Assembly: GCA_903863295.1 (NCBI GenBank)
Contig: CAIPBM010000112.1
Coordinates: 1 to 64,000, forward strand
DNA length: 64,000 nucleotides
From: an uncultured Verrucomicrobiota bacterium
GTDB taxonomy: Bacteria; Verrucomicrobiota; Verrucomicrobiia; Methylacidiphilales; UBA1321
Direction: 5' to 3'
The translations under genes and the position numbers were made by a program. Under the pieces are notes generated by a model, which was given only the letters and a program-made list of their open reading frames with translations, was not told the origin of the DNA and did no database searches. Every line of letters begins with the position of its first letter. Positions within the stretch are counted from its first letter, which is position 1. Shown here one piece after another: positions 17,922-27,056 of the stretch.

Positions 17922-20033
17922 ATGCAACTCCGCTCTGAAAGTCGGTGCGCGACCTTCCTCCTGTTGAGTGCTTCATTCGTTGCCATCTGTCTTGATCAGG
18001 TGAGGGGAGATGCCACTCCGGCATCCAATGTCGATGTCCAGCAATCGGCCTACCGAAGCAGCATCGCGCAAGAAGCTGTCCGTAAGCAGACGGACAAAAT
18101 TCAGGCGGAACTCGCTCAACTCATTCAAGAGCTGAAACTCAACGGCCTTAGCAGCGCCGGAACCGGTTCTCTCGCCAATGCCTCCAGCCATCTCTCCAGC
18201 CTAAGCCAGGAAGAGATGCAGAAGGTGATCAACGCGCTCCAAAGCGCCAGTATTTCCTCGGACGATCCCAAGCGCCAGGCCGCGCTGATCACCGCTTATC
18301 AGGGACAAAAGGATGTCGTCCTCAAGTTGAAATCGCTCGCCACGCAACTGGCGGCGCAGCAGGCCCGCGATGGCCTTGTCAGCCAGATCGAAAATCTTGT
18401 CGTGCGCCAGTCGACCAATCTGCGCCAGACCGGCATGCTCAATACCACGCCCGATAAATTCGACGTGAAGGAAAAGTCGATTTACGGCCTCGTCACGGCG
18501 GAGCAAACCTCCATTGGGGGCGAGATCGATCTTCTTTTCACTTCGGTCAGCGCCGCTGCATCCGCCACGCCTCCTGATCAATCGACCGACACGGCCAAGG
18601 CCATTCTCGACGCGATGAACGGCACGCAGCTTAAGACCGTTTCGCCACTGGCGATTCAACTGACCACCGCCGGGCCGTTCCCGGATGCGGTGACCAAGCA
18701 GACCGCCGTCCGCGATTACCTCGTCACCGTGCTTCGTGCCGCCACGTCCAAGGAGGATGCCGAGGCCCGGTTGGAACAGGCCAAGACGCAGCTCGACCAA
18801 GTCGCTGCCGATCAAAAAGATCTCACCGAAACGACGAAGCAAGCGAAGCTCGACGGCACGACACTCGCCGCCCGCCAATCGGAAATCAACGAGCGAGCCG
18901 AAGTGGCCAAAGCTCTCCTCAAGCCGATCAATTCGCAGGCCGCCGATCAGGTGGGAACAGCGCAGCAAGACATGCAGAAAAGCACTGCAACCTTGACCTC
19001 CTCCAACGATACCATGGCCGCTGTCCCTCCACAGACGGATGCTTCCAAGGCGCTCGCCGATGCGCAAAAACTTCTCGACCAGCAGATTGCTGCGGTGCAG
19101 AGCCAGCAAAATCAAACGCCGACCGATGCCATGGCGCAATTGCAGAAAGTGCAAGACGAGATTAAACAGGCCCAGGCGGCCGCACAAAACAATCCGGAGC
19201 AAGCCGCCAAGGAGTTGCAAACTGCGCAACAGGATGCCCTGGCTCAATCGCCCGACGCCGCCAACCAGATCGCTGATGCCGCCGATAAATTGCAACAGGC
19301 TCAGCCCGACACCAATAGTGCTAATCAAGATTTGGCCAAGGCCAACGAGGCGCTTCAAAAACAGGAGGACGCCCTGGCCAAGGCTGCGCAGGATTATCAG
19401 GCGCTCGCGGCCGCCAGCCAGCAACTCGATCAGGCCAAGCAACTGGCGACGGATGCCAACCAAAATCTCCAGCAAAGCACCGGCAACAATTTGACCGATC
19501 CAGCGCGCAAGCTCACCGATGCCGAAAACAAGGTCAACCAGGTGGAACAAAATCCACCTCAGGATCTTCCTGCGGACGCTCAACAGGCACTCCAGCAGGC
19601 GGCCGATGCGCTTAAGAATGCCACCATGCAGGCCGTTCAGTCCAAACGTAGCGAGGCTTCCGCCCAGGCCCAGCAAGGCATCGCTGCGATGCAGCAGGCC
19701 CAGGGCGCGCTTGCCCAAGCGATGGCTCAGGCTCAAGCCCAGGGCCAGGCCGCCATGGGCCAAGGCATGGGCCAAGGCATGGGGCAGGGGCAAGGTCAGT
19801 CTGGACAAAAAGGCCAAATCGCGGCAACCGGTGCGGTCTCCGACACGGGTGATGGAAAGAACGTCATGGGCGGCTTTGGTAGTGGCGGCGGCCCGGCGCA
19901 GGTGGTGGGTGGCCTAAGCCCCAAGGATCGCGATGCGATCACTCAATACCAGGCGGAGAAGACTCCACCGGAATATGCGCCGATGGTTCAGCAGTATCTA
20001 AAAAATCTCGCCGATTCCAGCGGCTCTCCTTGA
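17922..20033 (+). CDS. Exported Gln/Ala-rich coiled-coil protein
   Basis: A 703-residue protein beginning with a signal peptide (CATFLLLSASFVAICLDQVRG). The rest is very rich in Gln, Ala, Lys and Asp with heptad-like spacing across about residues 40-590, so a long alpha-helical or coiled-coil rod is expected in the periplasm. A Gly/Gln/Met-rich low-complexity stretch follows (QGMGQGMGQGQGQ, around 620-640). The C-terminus is short and polar. No enzymatic motif. It follows the DUF4175-like gene by 45 bases. Its opposite strand is open for 1.6 kb only because of the skewed composition. Confidence 0.72.
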   Translation: MQLRSESRCATFLLLSASFVAICLDQVRGDATPASNVDVQQSAYRSSIAQEAVRKQTDKIQAELAQLIQELKLNGLSSAGTGSLANASSHLSSLSQEEMQKVINALQSASISSDDPKRQAALITAYQGQKDVVLKLKSLATQLAAQQARDGLVSQIENLVVRQSTNLRQTGMLNTTPDKFDVKEKSIYGLVTAEQTSIGGEIDLLFTSVSAAASATPPDQSTDTAKAILDAMNGTQLKTVSPLAIQLTTAGPFPDAVTKQTAVRDYLVTVLRAATSKEDAEARLEQAKTQLDQVAADQKDLTETTKQAKLDGTTLAARQSEINERAEVAKALLKPINSQAADQVGTAQQDMQKSTATLTSSNDTMAAVPPQTDASKALADAQKLLDQQIAAVQSQQNQTPTDAMAQLQKVQDEIKQAQAAAQNNPEQAAKELQTAQQDALAQSPDAANQIADAADKLQQAQPDTNSANQDLAKANEALQKQEDALAKAAQDYQALAAASQQLDQAKQLATDANQNLQQSTGNNLTDPARKLTDAENKVNQVEQNPPQDLPADAQQALQQAADALKNATMQAVQSKRSEASAQAQQGIAAMQQAQGALAQAMAQAQAQGQAAMGQGMGQGMGQGQGQSGQKGQIAATGAVSDTGDGKNVMGGFGSGGGPAQVVGGLSPKDRDAITQYQAEKTPPEYAPMVQQYLKNLADSSGSP

Positions 20034-20308
20034 ACCTGCGGGTCGAACGTGGGTACGCTCACGCCAGAATGTACCAAGAGAACGACAAAGTCATGATTTT
20101 GGCCACCGGCGAAGTCCTGACCGTCATAGCCGATTTTAGCGATCATCTTGAGCGCGGCATCATCGTGAAGGAAAACATCGGACGCAACCTCATGGCAAGT
20201 GAAGTTCGTCCCGCTGGTCACACCCGTGAGCGCGCTGATGCAGGTGCCGGGATTCAGGTGCCCGAGCCTTTTCCTCCGCCGCCCGTGGCTGAGGAAGATC
20301 TGCTCTAG
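20030..20308 (+). CDS. Small hypothetical protein at the end of the MoxR operon
   Basis: A 92-codon frame that starts with TTG overlapping the stop of the coiled-coil gene (TTGA), or with the ATG at 20069 giving 79 residues. The core VMILATGEVLTVIADFSDHLERGIIVKENIGRNLMASEV has alternating hydrophobic residues consistent with a small beta-rich domain; the C-terminus is Pro-rich. No family was recognised. The overlap suggests it is the last gene of the operon. Confidence 0.5.
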   Translation: MNLRVERGYAHARMYQENDKVMILATGEVLTVIADFSDHLERGIIVKENIGRNLMASEVRPAGHTRERADAGAGIQVPEPFPPPPVAEEDLL

Positions 20309-20374
20309 GCCAGGCCTGTTATATGGATAAGATGTTGGTTGGTACGAGCCGCACCTGCATCCCGTCTTCCTATT

Positions 20375-20935
20375 TTATCGACTCAGCCGATAGGCCTGAT
20401 CATGGAGAGCCAGCCATTTGACGTACATCTGATGCATCTCGTGAGCACGAGTTGAGTCAGGTTCTGTTTCGGACAGAACTTTGACCAGATGTAGGCCGTA
20501 ATTCGTCGTCTCACTCTGGGACATGATGAGTGCCTGGGCGAAGGCCGCGCCGGACGTTCCCCAGAGCAGTTGTTTCTTTCGGTCGTCGGCCATGGACTGG
20601 CGAACGTTTAGCTCAAAGCCGGGCAGCGAAATCTTGTCCAATCGCAACGAACTGTCTCCGGCGGCCATGTTTTTTAGAATTGCCATGTCAGCCTTGGCCG
20701 TAGAGGAGATTTCTTTGGCATAAGCCGAGAGATCAGGCGGTGTCGTCTTGATCCAGAGAAGCAGCGACAGTTGAGATTCTTGATTACAGAAATCATAAAA
20801 GAGACTGTAGCCATCGTTTAGCGCCGATTGATTGGCCTTGGTCTCAGCCGCCCGTAATGAACCGAGCCCCAGGATCACGAACATGGATCCCACGATACAA
20901 AACAACCATCGCCAATTTACATGATGAAGCGTCAT
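20375..20935 (-). CDS. Hypothetical exported protein, DUF4142-like
   Basis: A 186-residue protein with an N-terminal hydrophobic segment (LFCIVGSMFVILGLGSLRAAE) that reads as a signal peptide. The remainder is predicted helical (FYDFCNQESQLSLLLW, ISSTAKADMAILKNMAAGDS) and recalls the four-helix DUF4142 family, but the match is weak. It is divergent from the next gene and convergent with the MoxR operon. Confidence 0.5.
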   Translation of the reverse strand: MTLHHVNWRWLFCIVGSMFVILGLGSLRAAETKANQSALNDGYSLFYDFCNQESQLSLLLWIKTTPPDLSAYAKEISSTAKADMAILKNMAAGDSSLRLDKISLPGFELNVRQSMADDRKKQLLWGTSGAAFAQALIMSQSETTNYGLHLVKVLSETEPDSTRAHEMHQMYVKWLALHDQAYRLSR

Positions 20936-21116
20936 AGGAAACGATACTCCTTAAATGACATGCTGCACGGAGGGATTGGTCCGCCAGACGATTTCGGTTT
21001 GATCCCGATGGATGCTGCCGGAGGTCATGAATCGTCCGGGCAGGTTCATCCGATACTTGGGAAATGCCTGAAGCTTTCCGCGTTCCGGCACGTCAAAGCT
21101 GGTATTGGCACCGATC

Positions 21117-22754
21117 ATGAAACCATTCTTGAAAGCTCCCTGTGTCCTATTGGCACTTATCCTTCTGACGTGGGCGGGAGCTCATGCCCAAGCTCAGGAT
21201 GCGGCCTACGATATGGCTCCTCCTTCTCCGCAGCCAGCCCCCTACAATCCCTACCCAGCGCAGGGTGAAGACCAAACCGGCCCCGTCGCGGATAACAATG
21301 CACCTGGGGACAACGCCACGTTCCAGACCTTCTACGATAACCTTGGCAATCTCGGTTCATGGATTCAGACCAACGATTACGGTTACGTCTGGCAACCCAA
21401 CGTTAACGATCCGAATTGGGCGCCCTACACGGAGGGACACTGGGTCTACACGAGTGATGGTTGGACTTGGGCCTCTGATGAGCCATGGGGCTGGGCGACC
21501 TATCACTACGGTCGCTGGGTCAATCTCGATCAAATTGGCTGGTGCTGGGTGCCGGGCTATACGTGGGCGCCTGCTTGGGTCAGTTGGCGCTATGGCGGAG
21601 GTTACTGTGGTTGGGCGCCGTTACCGCCCGATAGCTTCGTCGGGATCGATTACCAAAGTGAAAATTACTCTATTACCGTCGGTTTCCACATCGGTGGGGA
21701 TTGCGATTCCTTCTATGGGATTGGTGCCGGTTGCTACAATTTTATTCCGGTGAATTGCCTCGGTTATCCGCGGTACCACGGCTGCTACCTGAATCGCTCC
21801 AATAACTACGCTGTGGTCAACCAGACCACCAATGTCACCAGCATCAACGTTGGTCGTGAAGGCGGTTACCATCGCCAGGGTGGTGGGGAAAATCCCGCTT
21901 TCGCGGGAAATTTTCGCCACGTCACCACCGGCGGGCCGTCCCTCGCGCAGGTCAATGCCGTTTCTCCAACGCCTATCCAGCAGGTGAATCTTGTGCGGGC
22001 TCACCAACCGGGTGGAGGTACCGTCAGCAACAATACCCTGGCACTTTACGCCCCCCGCGTTCGCTCGGAAAACGCAGGTTCAGTCCGGCCCACGAACGTC
22101 ACCCAGAATATCGATCACGCCATGATCAATCGCGGGGTTGACGTCTCCCGGCCACTGGCCGTTAATCCGCATCTGGCACCCGCACCACCGACCGATAATG
22201 AAATCCGCCGCGCGATGACGGCCCAGAATAATGCTCCGGTTCATGCCCGGACCATTACTTCTGAAAACGACGTGCGTCCCGTCCTGCAAGCGCCGCTCAC
22301 TTCCCTGCAGCCCTCGGGTTCTCCTGCCCGAACTCAAAGTATTCAGCTCGGAAATGTCCCTCCCACGAGCACACCAAACGCATTACCGAACGTCAACCAG
22401 CAGCCTCATACCTATTTCAATAACGGCGGCGAGGGGAATACTCCCCGGGTTTACGAACCCCACGCCGTCTATACGCCCACGGTACCCGGTGCCTACCAGC
22501 AACATCAGGCTCCAGCAAATCCTAATATCGAAGTCCATCGTCCCCAGACCTACTCTGCCGTGCCCGTGGTCAACCGACCTCAGGTTGAACCTGCAGTTCC
22601 GAGTGCGCCACAAACCTACACGCCCCGGCAACAACCGCCCCAGAATCCGACGCCGGTGACGCCCACCGCACCAACTTATTCTCCCTCTCCATCCCCTTCA
22701 GGTGGAGGACAGGGTGGCGGCTCCACCCCCAGCCACAATCAGCGTAATCAGTAG
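21117..22754 (+). CDS. DUF6600 family exported protein with Pro-rich tail
   Basis: Secreted or outer-envelope protein of unknown function. After a signal peptide (CVLLALILLTWAGAHAQAQ), residues about 65-165 carry aromatic repeats typical of DUF6600: YGYVWQPNVNDPNWAPY, GHWVYTSDGWTWASDEPWGW, YHYGRWV, WCWVPGYTWAPAWVSWRYG. The C-terminal half is low-complexity, rich in Pro, Asn, Gln and Thr, ending in a Pro/Ser/Gly-rich tail. An upstream ATG at 21105 gives four more residues; ATG at 21117 places the signal peptide at the start. Likely a structural surface protein; no enzymatic motif. Confidence 0.75.
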   Translation: MKPFLKAPCVLLALILLTWAGAHAQAQDAAYDMAPPSPQPAPYNPYPAQGEDQTGPVADNNAPGDNATFQTFYDNLGNLGSWIQTNDYGYVWQPNVNDPNWAPYTEGHWVYTSDGWTWASDEPWGWATYHYGRWVNLDQIGWCWVPGYTWAPAWVSWRYGGGYCGWAPLPPDSFVGIDYQSENYSITVGFHIGGDCDSFYGIGAGCYNFIPVNCLGYPRYHGCYLNRSNNYAVVNQTTNVTSINVGREGGYHRQGGGENPAFAGNFRHVTTGGPSLAQVNAVSPTPIQQVNLVRAHQPGGGTVSNNTLALYAPRVRSENAGSVRPTNVTQNIDHAMINRGVDVSRPLAVNPHLAPAPPTDNEIRRAMTAQNNAPVHARTITSENDVRPVLQAPLTSLQPSGSPARTQSIQLGNVPPTSTPNALPNVNQQPHTYFNNGGEGNTPRVYEPHAVYTPTVPGAYQQHQAPANPNIEVHRPQTYSAVPVVNRPQVEPAVPSAPQTYTPRQQPPQNPTPVTPTAPTYSPSPSPSGGGQGGGSTPSHNQRNQ

Positions 22755-23149
22755 AACCAGTTTGAGAGGCGGTAAGGAAAGGCAGTCTGAAAGGGTTTAA
22801 GCGCCATTTTCAGTGCGGTTGCTTCAACCCTCACTGGGAGTAAGTCACCTCTGGGCCATATGATCAAAACCCCTTTAGGTTGTCGATCCGACTATTAGCC
22901 TGTGCGCGATATTTAAATTGCTCTCATTCAAACTTGGATCGCTCGTGGTTAGCGAGAGCTAGGGACGCATAGTTCTGGAAGCGACAAATTCTGCCTACGC
23001 GGGATTTAGAATTCCATGCTCGTAACCGAGCAACAAGGCATCGATTTTACCCTTCCTTTACAAATCTTCTTAACATCGAAATAAAGCCTTAACAGCCATG
23101 GTGCTTACTACAGGGGACGGTTCAGCCAACCACAACCTCCTCCAACACC
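22755..23149. other. Gene-free region before the peroxidase gene
   Basis: About 395 bases with stops in all frames on both strands. The last 110 bases are AT-richer and probably hold the peroxidase promoter, but no clear -35/-10 pair was found. I see no tRNA, known riboswitch or member of repeat families A-E. Confidence 0.5.
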
Positions 23150-24835
23150 ATGAAAAAAATCGAGTCTTCATTTCCATTACTCACAGCAGCCATCGCTAGC
23201 GTGCTTCTCTTCTCGGCCCTATCCGCCTCGCATGCGGATAATCCGATGGACGGTGCACCTCCGGTCAAATTGCTGCCCGCCTTCCGCCCGGTCGGAGGTT
23301 CCGGCAACAATCTGCTGCATCCGAATTTTGATCCTGTACCCGGAAGCGCGGAACTCGCCTTCACGCCCCTCAATTTTGCTCCGGGAACAAAAAACGGCTT
23401 AATCAGCGGCCCCAACGCCCGGACGATCAGCAACGTCATTGCCGGTGGCACGGGAGCCAATGGGCAAAACGGGGAAACGACCGATCCGGTCGCCTCCGCG
23501 TGGCTCTATGTCTTCGGGCAGTTCGTCGATCATGATCTCAGTCTGGAATCGACCCCATCAACCTCCGCCGCGATCAATATCGTTGTTCCGCCGAACGATC
23601 CGGTCTTCACACCGGGTACGAGCATCGCCATGACCCGGGATGTCAGAAGTCCGGTGACCAACACCATCATCAATACCGTCGCCGGGTATCTTGACCTCTC
23701 GCAGCTTTATGGCTCCGATGCTGCCACCGCGGCCAGTCTCCGCAATGCCGATGGCACGTTGAAAAGCTCCGACAACGGCCTGGCCCTTCAAGTGGTGGAC
23801 GATTCTTTCATTACCGGCGATGCCCGTGTGATGGAAAATCCTGAGCTGTCTGCCGTCACCATCCTTTTCATGCGCGAGCACAATACGTGGGTCGCCACCC
23901 TCAAGGAGGAACATCCCACCTGGACTGGCGATCAGCTCTACAACATGGCCAAGTCCATCACCACGGCGGAATACCAGAATATCGTTTATACGGAATACCT
24001 GCCCGTGCTGATCGGACCGGTGCTGGGGCCCTATCGCGGGTACAATCCGAATCTGAATGCGCAGGTGACCCAGGAGTTTTCCACGGCTGCTTTCCGCGTC
24101 GGTCATTCGCAAATCTCCGATACCCAGGAGGGCCTCGATAACATTGGCAACGTCATCTTTAGCGAATCGCTGGCTCAGGCCTTCTTCAACACGGCATCCA
24201 TTGACGAGGCCAATGGCATCGACCCACTTCTGCGCGCCATCTGCGCGGACGATTCACAGGCCACCGATGTCTACACCGTGCCTGTCCTGCGCAATCTCCT
24301 CTTCGCGCCGCTCGTCGGAGGTGATGTCGATGAAATGGATCTCATTGCCATCGATATTCAGCGCCAGAGGGACGTCGGTCTCGGTTCACTCAACCAGACG
24401 CGCAAGGCTCTTGGGTTGGCGCCCTACACCTCGTTTGCCCAATTGACGTCCGATCCCGTCCTGCAAAAGAATCTCCAGTCCGTTTATGGCAATATTAATA
24501 ACGTCGATCTGTTCATGGGTGGGCAAGCCGAGGCCCATGCTCCGGGAGCCGTAGTGGGGCAAACCTTCCAGGCGGTTATCGCCAGCCAGTTCTTTGCCTT
24601 GAGGGAGGGGGATCGCTTTTTCTGGCTGAACGAGGGCTTCGATCCGGCCACCAGTGCCCTTATCGCGAGTACCACCCTGGCCGATATCATTATGCGGAAC
24701 ACCGATACCACCACGACGCTGCAACCCAATGTCTTTCTCCAGGCAGGCGCCGTGCCTCACGTCAAGGTGCATGTCAACCCGCCGCCCCGCTTGCCCGCGC
24801 CACCTGCAGGCCAGAGCAAAATCCGCCTGCCTTAA
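23150..24835 (+). CDS. Animal-type haem peroxidase, secreted
   Basis: Bacterial member of the animal haem peroxidase (peroxidase-cyclooxygenase) superfamily, 561 residues. A signal peptide (LLTAAIASVLLFSALSASHA) directs export. The distal His motif is VFGQFVDHDLSLE (about residue 125); LDLSQLYGSD, FMREHNTWVATL and the proximal His segment STAAFRVGHSQIS follow in the expected order, as does the C-terminal IDIQRQRDVGLGSLNQTRKALG. It would use hydrogen peroxide to oxidise halides or organic donors outside the cytoplasm. It stands alone, with its own terminator at 24903-24933. Confidence 0.9.
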   Translation: MKKIESSFPLLTAAIASVLLFSALSASHADNPMDGAPPVKLLPAFRPVGGSGNNLLHPNFDPVPGSAELAFTPLNFAPGTKNGLISGPNARTISNVIAGGTGANGQNGETTDPVASAWLYVFGQFVDHDLSLESTPSTSAAINIVVPPNDPVFTPGTSIAMTRDVRSPVTNTIINTVAGYLDLSQLYGSDAATAASLRNADGTLKSSDNGLALQVVDDSFITGDARVMENPELSAVTILFMREHNTWVATLKEEHPTWTGDQLYNMAKSITTAEYQNIVYTEYLPVLIGPVLGPYRGYNPNLNAQVTQEFSTAAFRVGHSQISDTQEGLDNIGNVIFSESLAQAFFNTASIDEANGIDPLLRAICADDSQATDVYTVPVLRNLLFAPLVGGDVDEMDLIAIDIQRQRDVGLGSLNQTRKALGLAPYTSFAQLTSDPVLQKNLQSVYGNINNVDLFMGGQAEAHAPGAVVGQTFQAVIASQFFALREGDRFFWLNEGFDPATSALIASTTLADIIMRNTDTTTTLQPNVFLQAGAVPHVKVHVNPPPRLPAPPAGQSKIRLP

Positions 24836-24902
24836 GCTTGGTATAAAAGTGGTCTAGGACTACAAACCATATTCGAATCTCCTCAAAAAATTCTCCTGGT
24901 AG

Positions 24903-24933
24903 CCGCCGCTGTCCCCAGCGGCGGTTTCTTTTT
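24903..24933 (+). terminator. Rho-independent terminator of the peroxidase gene
   Basis: Perfect 9-bp stem CCGCCGCTG / CAGCGGCGG with a TCCC loop, followed by TTTCTTTTT. It lies 68 bases after the stop codon and is the clearest terminator on the plus strand in the window. Confidence 0.88.
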
Positions 24934-25065
24934 GTTCGAGCTACCCATGCCTTGCGGTAACGGCCTGATTGAGATTTCTGGCAGGAGATTCACCGCTAAT
25001 CGGGAAAATTCTCATTCACCTAAATCCCATCATCCGTTTAGATTAGTTAGCGAAACTTTTTAAAA

Positions 25066-25830
25066 ATGAATTCACTTGTCATGTTTTCGGTTAGTTTTGG
25101 TGCCATCCTGGCAGGAACACTCGGCGGCTTTTTTGTGGCCAAGCGCCTGCCGGAACACCATTTCACCGATGAATCCAAGGACGCCGTGAAAATGGCCTGG
25201 GGAATTGTCGCGACCATGTCAGCCTTGGTGCTTGGTCTTTTGCTCTCCTCGGCTAAAGGCTCCTACGACTTTGTGAATGGTGAAATCACCCAGTCGGCCG
25301 CCAAGATCATTGTCTTGGACCAGTTGCTCGATTGCTATGGCCCGGAGAGCAGGCTCGTCCGCGACGAATTACACGCCCGTGTCGCCATGCGCATCCAAAA
25401 AATCTGGCCGGATAAGGCTGCCCCTATTGAGGCCAGCACTTCGCTGGAATCGGGCCGGGGGATGCGGGCCGTGCTGGATCGACTGGATCAACTCAAGCCC
25501 GCCACCGATACCCAGCGTTCTCTCTATCCCCAGTGTCAGCAACTCATCATGGACTTGATGATGGTGCGGTGGCTGGCAGTGGAGCAATCGAAGGATTCGC
25601 TTCCCAACACCTTTTTCTTCGTCCTCGTCGCCTGGCTCGCGATGCTTTTTCTCGGCATTGGGTTGTTCGCCCCCTTCAATCGTACCGTCCTGCTCACCCT
25701 CTTTCTCTGCAACATGACCGTTTCCTCGGCTATTTTCCTGATCAACGAATTGGACCGGCCCCTTGATGGCTATATTCAGATTTCCAGCGCCCCCATGCGC
25801 GGTGCCCTTGATTATCTGGACCGGCACTAA
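25066..25830 (+). CDS. DUF4239 family membrane protein
   Basis: A 254-residue membrane protein. Helix pairs lie at both ends (residues about 4-22 and 45-65; about 180-200 and 205-225) around a soluble helical middle domain, the usual plan of DUF4239 (formerly seen as bestrophin-like) proteins. DAVKMAWGIVATMSALVLGLLLSSAKGSYD is characteristic. A channel role has been suggested for relatives, but none is shown by this sequence. Single gene, no obvious partner. Confidence 0.75.
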   Translation: MNSLVMFSVSFGAILAGTLGGFFVAKRLPEHHFTDESKDAVKMAWGIVATMSALVLGLLLSSAKGSYDFVNGEITQSAAKIIVLDQLLDCYGPESRLVRDELHARVAMRIQKIWPDKAAPIEASTSLESGRGMRAVLDRLDQLKPATDTQRSLYPQCQQLIMDLMMVRWLAVEQSKDSLPNTFFFVLVAWLAMLFLGIGLFAPFNRTVLLTLFLCNMTVSSAIFLINELDRPLDGYIQISSAPMRGALDYLDRH

Positions 25831-25915
25831 ACATTCTCTTATCGGCGCCAGGAATTTATCTTTCGAGATTAAATCGACGTGCCAACGAACAGGGGCGTGA
25901 TAGGTTAAAGGTTCC

Positions 25916-26620
25916 ATGTCCCAGTCCCACACCCGCATCTTTCTCATCCGTCACGGAGCCACCGTTCTCACTGCCGAGGATCGCTTTGCCGGCGAGACCG
26001 ACGTTCTCCTTTCCGACGAAGGCCGCGAACAGGCCCGCCGCTTGTCGGCACGGCTAAGTACGGAGACCATCGCCGGGATCTATGCATCCCCCATGACCCG
26101 CACCATGGAGACCGCCCGACTTTTAGCGGAACCGCACGGCCTGCAGGTGCAGCCGCGTGAAGGCCTCAAGGAAATTTCCCATGGCCATTGGGAGCAAATG
26201 ACCCGCGCCGATGTCGAGGCGAAGTTCCCCAAGGAGGCCCAGGAATGGGAGCAAGACCCCTACACCTTTGCCCCGCCCGGAGGCGAAAGCGGCCTTGCCG
26301 TCACGGCCCGGGCCTTACCCACGTTGATCGAGCTCGTCCGCCGTCATCCGGGCGAAAACCTCCTGGTCGTTTCCCATAAGGCAACAATCCGCCTCCTCCT
26401 CAGCACCCTGCTCGGCTTTGATCCGCGCCGGTACCGGGACAATCTCGATCAAAGTCCTGCTGCGCTCAATATTGTCGATTTCAAGGATCCGGCCCGGGCG
26501 CGCCTGACCCTCTTCAATGATACGTCCCACTACACCGAAGCCGGGCTCGCCATTCCGTGCGCTCCTACCGCGCGTCTCTCCAAGTGGTGGAGCGATGCTG
26601 TTCCCCATCAGGCGATCTAG
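25916..26620 (+). CDS. Histidine phosphatase (phosphoglycerate-mutase-like)
   Basis: A 234-residue branch-1 histidine phosphatase. The N-terminal catalytic motif is FLIRHGATVLTAEDRFAGETD; the second His occurs in LLVVSHKATIRLLLSTLLG near residue 155, and a Glu in LKEISHGHWE is the likely acid. The order matches GpmB/CobC/RNase H-fused phosphatases. No cobalamin genes are nearby, so the substrate (small phosphoester or sugar phosphate) is open. Confidence 0.85.
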   Translation: MSQSHTRIFLIRHGATVLTAEDRFAGETDVLLSDEGREQARRLSARLSTETIAGIYASPMTRTMETARLLAEPHGLQVQPREGLKEISHGHWEQMTRADVEAKFPKEAQEWEQDPYTFAPPGGESGLAVTARALPTLIELVRRHPGENLLVVSHKATIRLLLSTLLGFDPRRYRDNLDQSPAALNIVDFKDPARARLTLFNDTSHYTEAGLAIPCAPTARLSKWWSDAVPHQAI

Positions 26621-26677
26621 TTACGCGGGCCGTTTCATCGATACTCTCGAAGCAGTATCCCGGGCAATCCGCTTCAG

Positions 26678-26784
26678 TTTCATGTCTCCATGTTTAAAAA
26701 ATTCTGCCACGGAACCCAATTTCCAAATTCTAAAGGTGAGGTCTTGGATTGAATTCATCGATTTTTAAACAGGAAAACATGAAA
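26678..26784. repeat. Imperfect palindromic repeat, family E (copy 1)
   Basis: Left arm 26678-26702 (TTTCATGTCTCCATGTTTAA and following A run) and right arm 26761-26784 (TTTTTAAACAGGAAAACATG and following) are inverted copies with three mismatches over 23 bases. The right side continues AATCATGAAATAGATGAAGG, which also matches copy 2 at 46128-46243. Confidence 0.75.
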
Positions 26785-26992
26785 TCATGAAATAGATGAA
26801 GGAGGCAGGGGACGAAGGGAAAGAGGGGGGCTTGCTTGGATGGAAGTGGTCTTTCGGCAAACGAAGAGGACGGATAGCTGGGAGGAAATTGCTGAGAGAG
26901 GCCCGGCGATCATAGAGCTTGGTTAATCACATCCCATGGCGGCTCATTGCTTTATGGCAAAATCACGATCTGGGAAAAGTGTCAAAATACCC

Positions 26993-27021
26993 TTGACCAC
27001 CTTGCCACGGTGCGGTTTAAT
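26993..27021 (+). promoter_or_regulatory. Sigma70-type promoter of rplY-pth-rpsF-ssb
   Basis: TTGACC at 26993-26998, a spacer of exactly 17 bases, and TTTAAT at 27016-27021. Both hexamers differ from consensus by one base each or slightly more, and the spacing is ideal. Transcription would start near 27028, leaving a leader of about 30 bases before the rplY ATG at 27057, with no Shine-Dalgarno site in it. Confidence 0.7.
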
Positions 27022-27056
27022 GCTCGGCTCAACTTAACCCAAAATCATCTCGTTTT

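Larger units (their letters stand above)
26621..27056. other. Gene-free region with repeat E and the rplY promoter
   Basis: No convincing reading frame in 436 bases. It contains a repeat E element (26678-26784), then a purine-rich stretch (about 26795-26900) in which I recognise nothing, then the promoter at 26993-27021. No tRNA was found. Confidence 0.55.

Noticed and set aside
18201-19817. 538-codon minus-strand frame, Leu/Gly/Arg-rich
   Set aside because: It mirrors the Gln/Ala-rich coiled-coil gene. The complement of Gln/Ala codons gives Leu/Gly/Arg, as seen.
16113-20033. The DUF4175-like and coiled-coil genes as one frameshifted gene
   Set aside because: The second has its own signal peptide and a 45-base gap with no continuation of the first frame, so two genes are simpler.
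22755-23149. A riboswitch in the long leader before the peroxidase gene
   Set aside because: No conserved core of a known riboswitch class was recognised and the downstream gene is not a typical target.
26621-27056. A structural RNA gene (tmRNA, SRP or tRNA) in the gap before rplY
   Set aside because: No CCA end, D- or T-arm or conserved domain could be found; repeat E and a promoter account for most of it.
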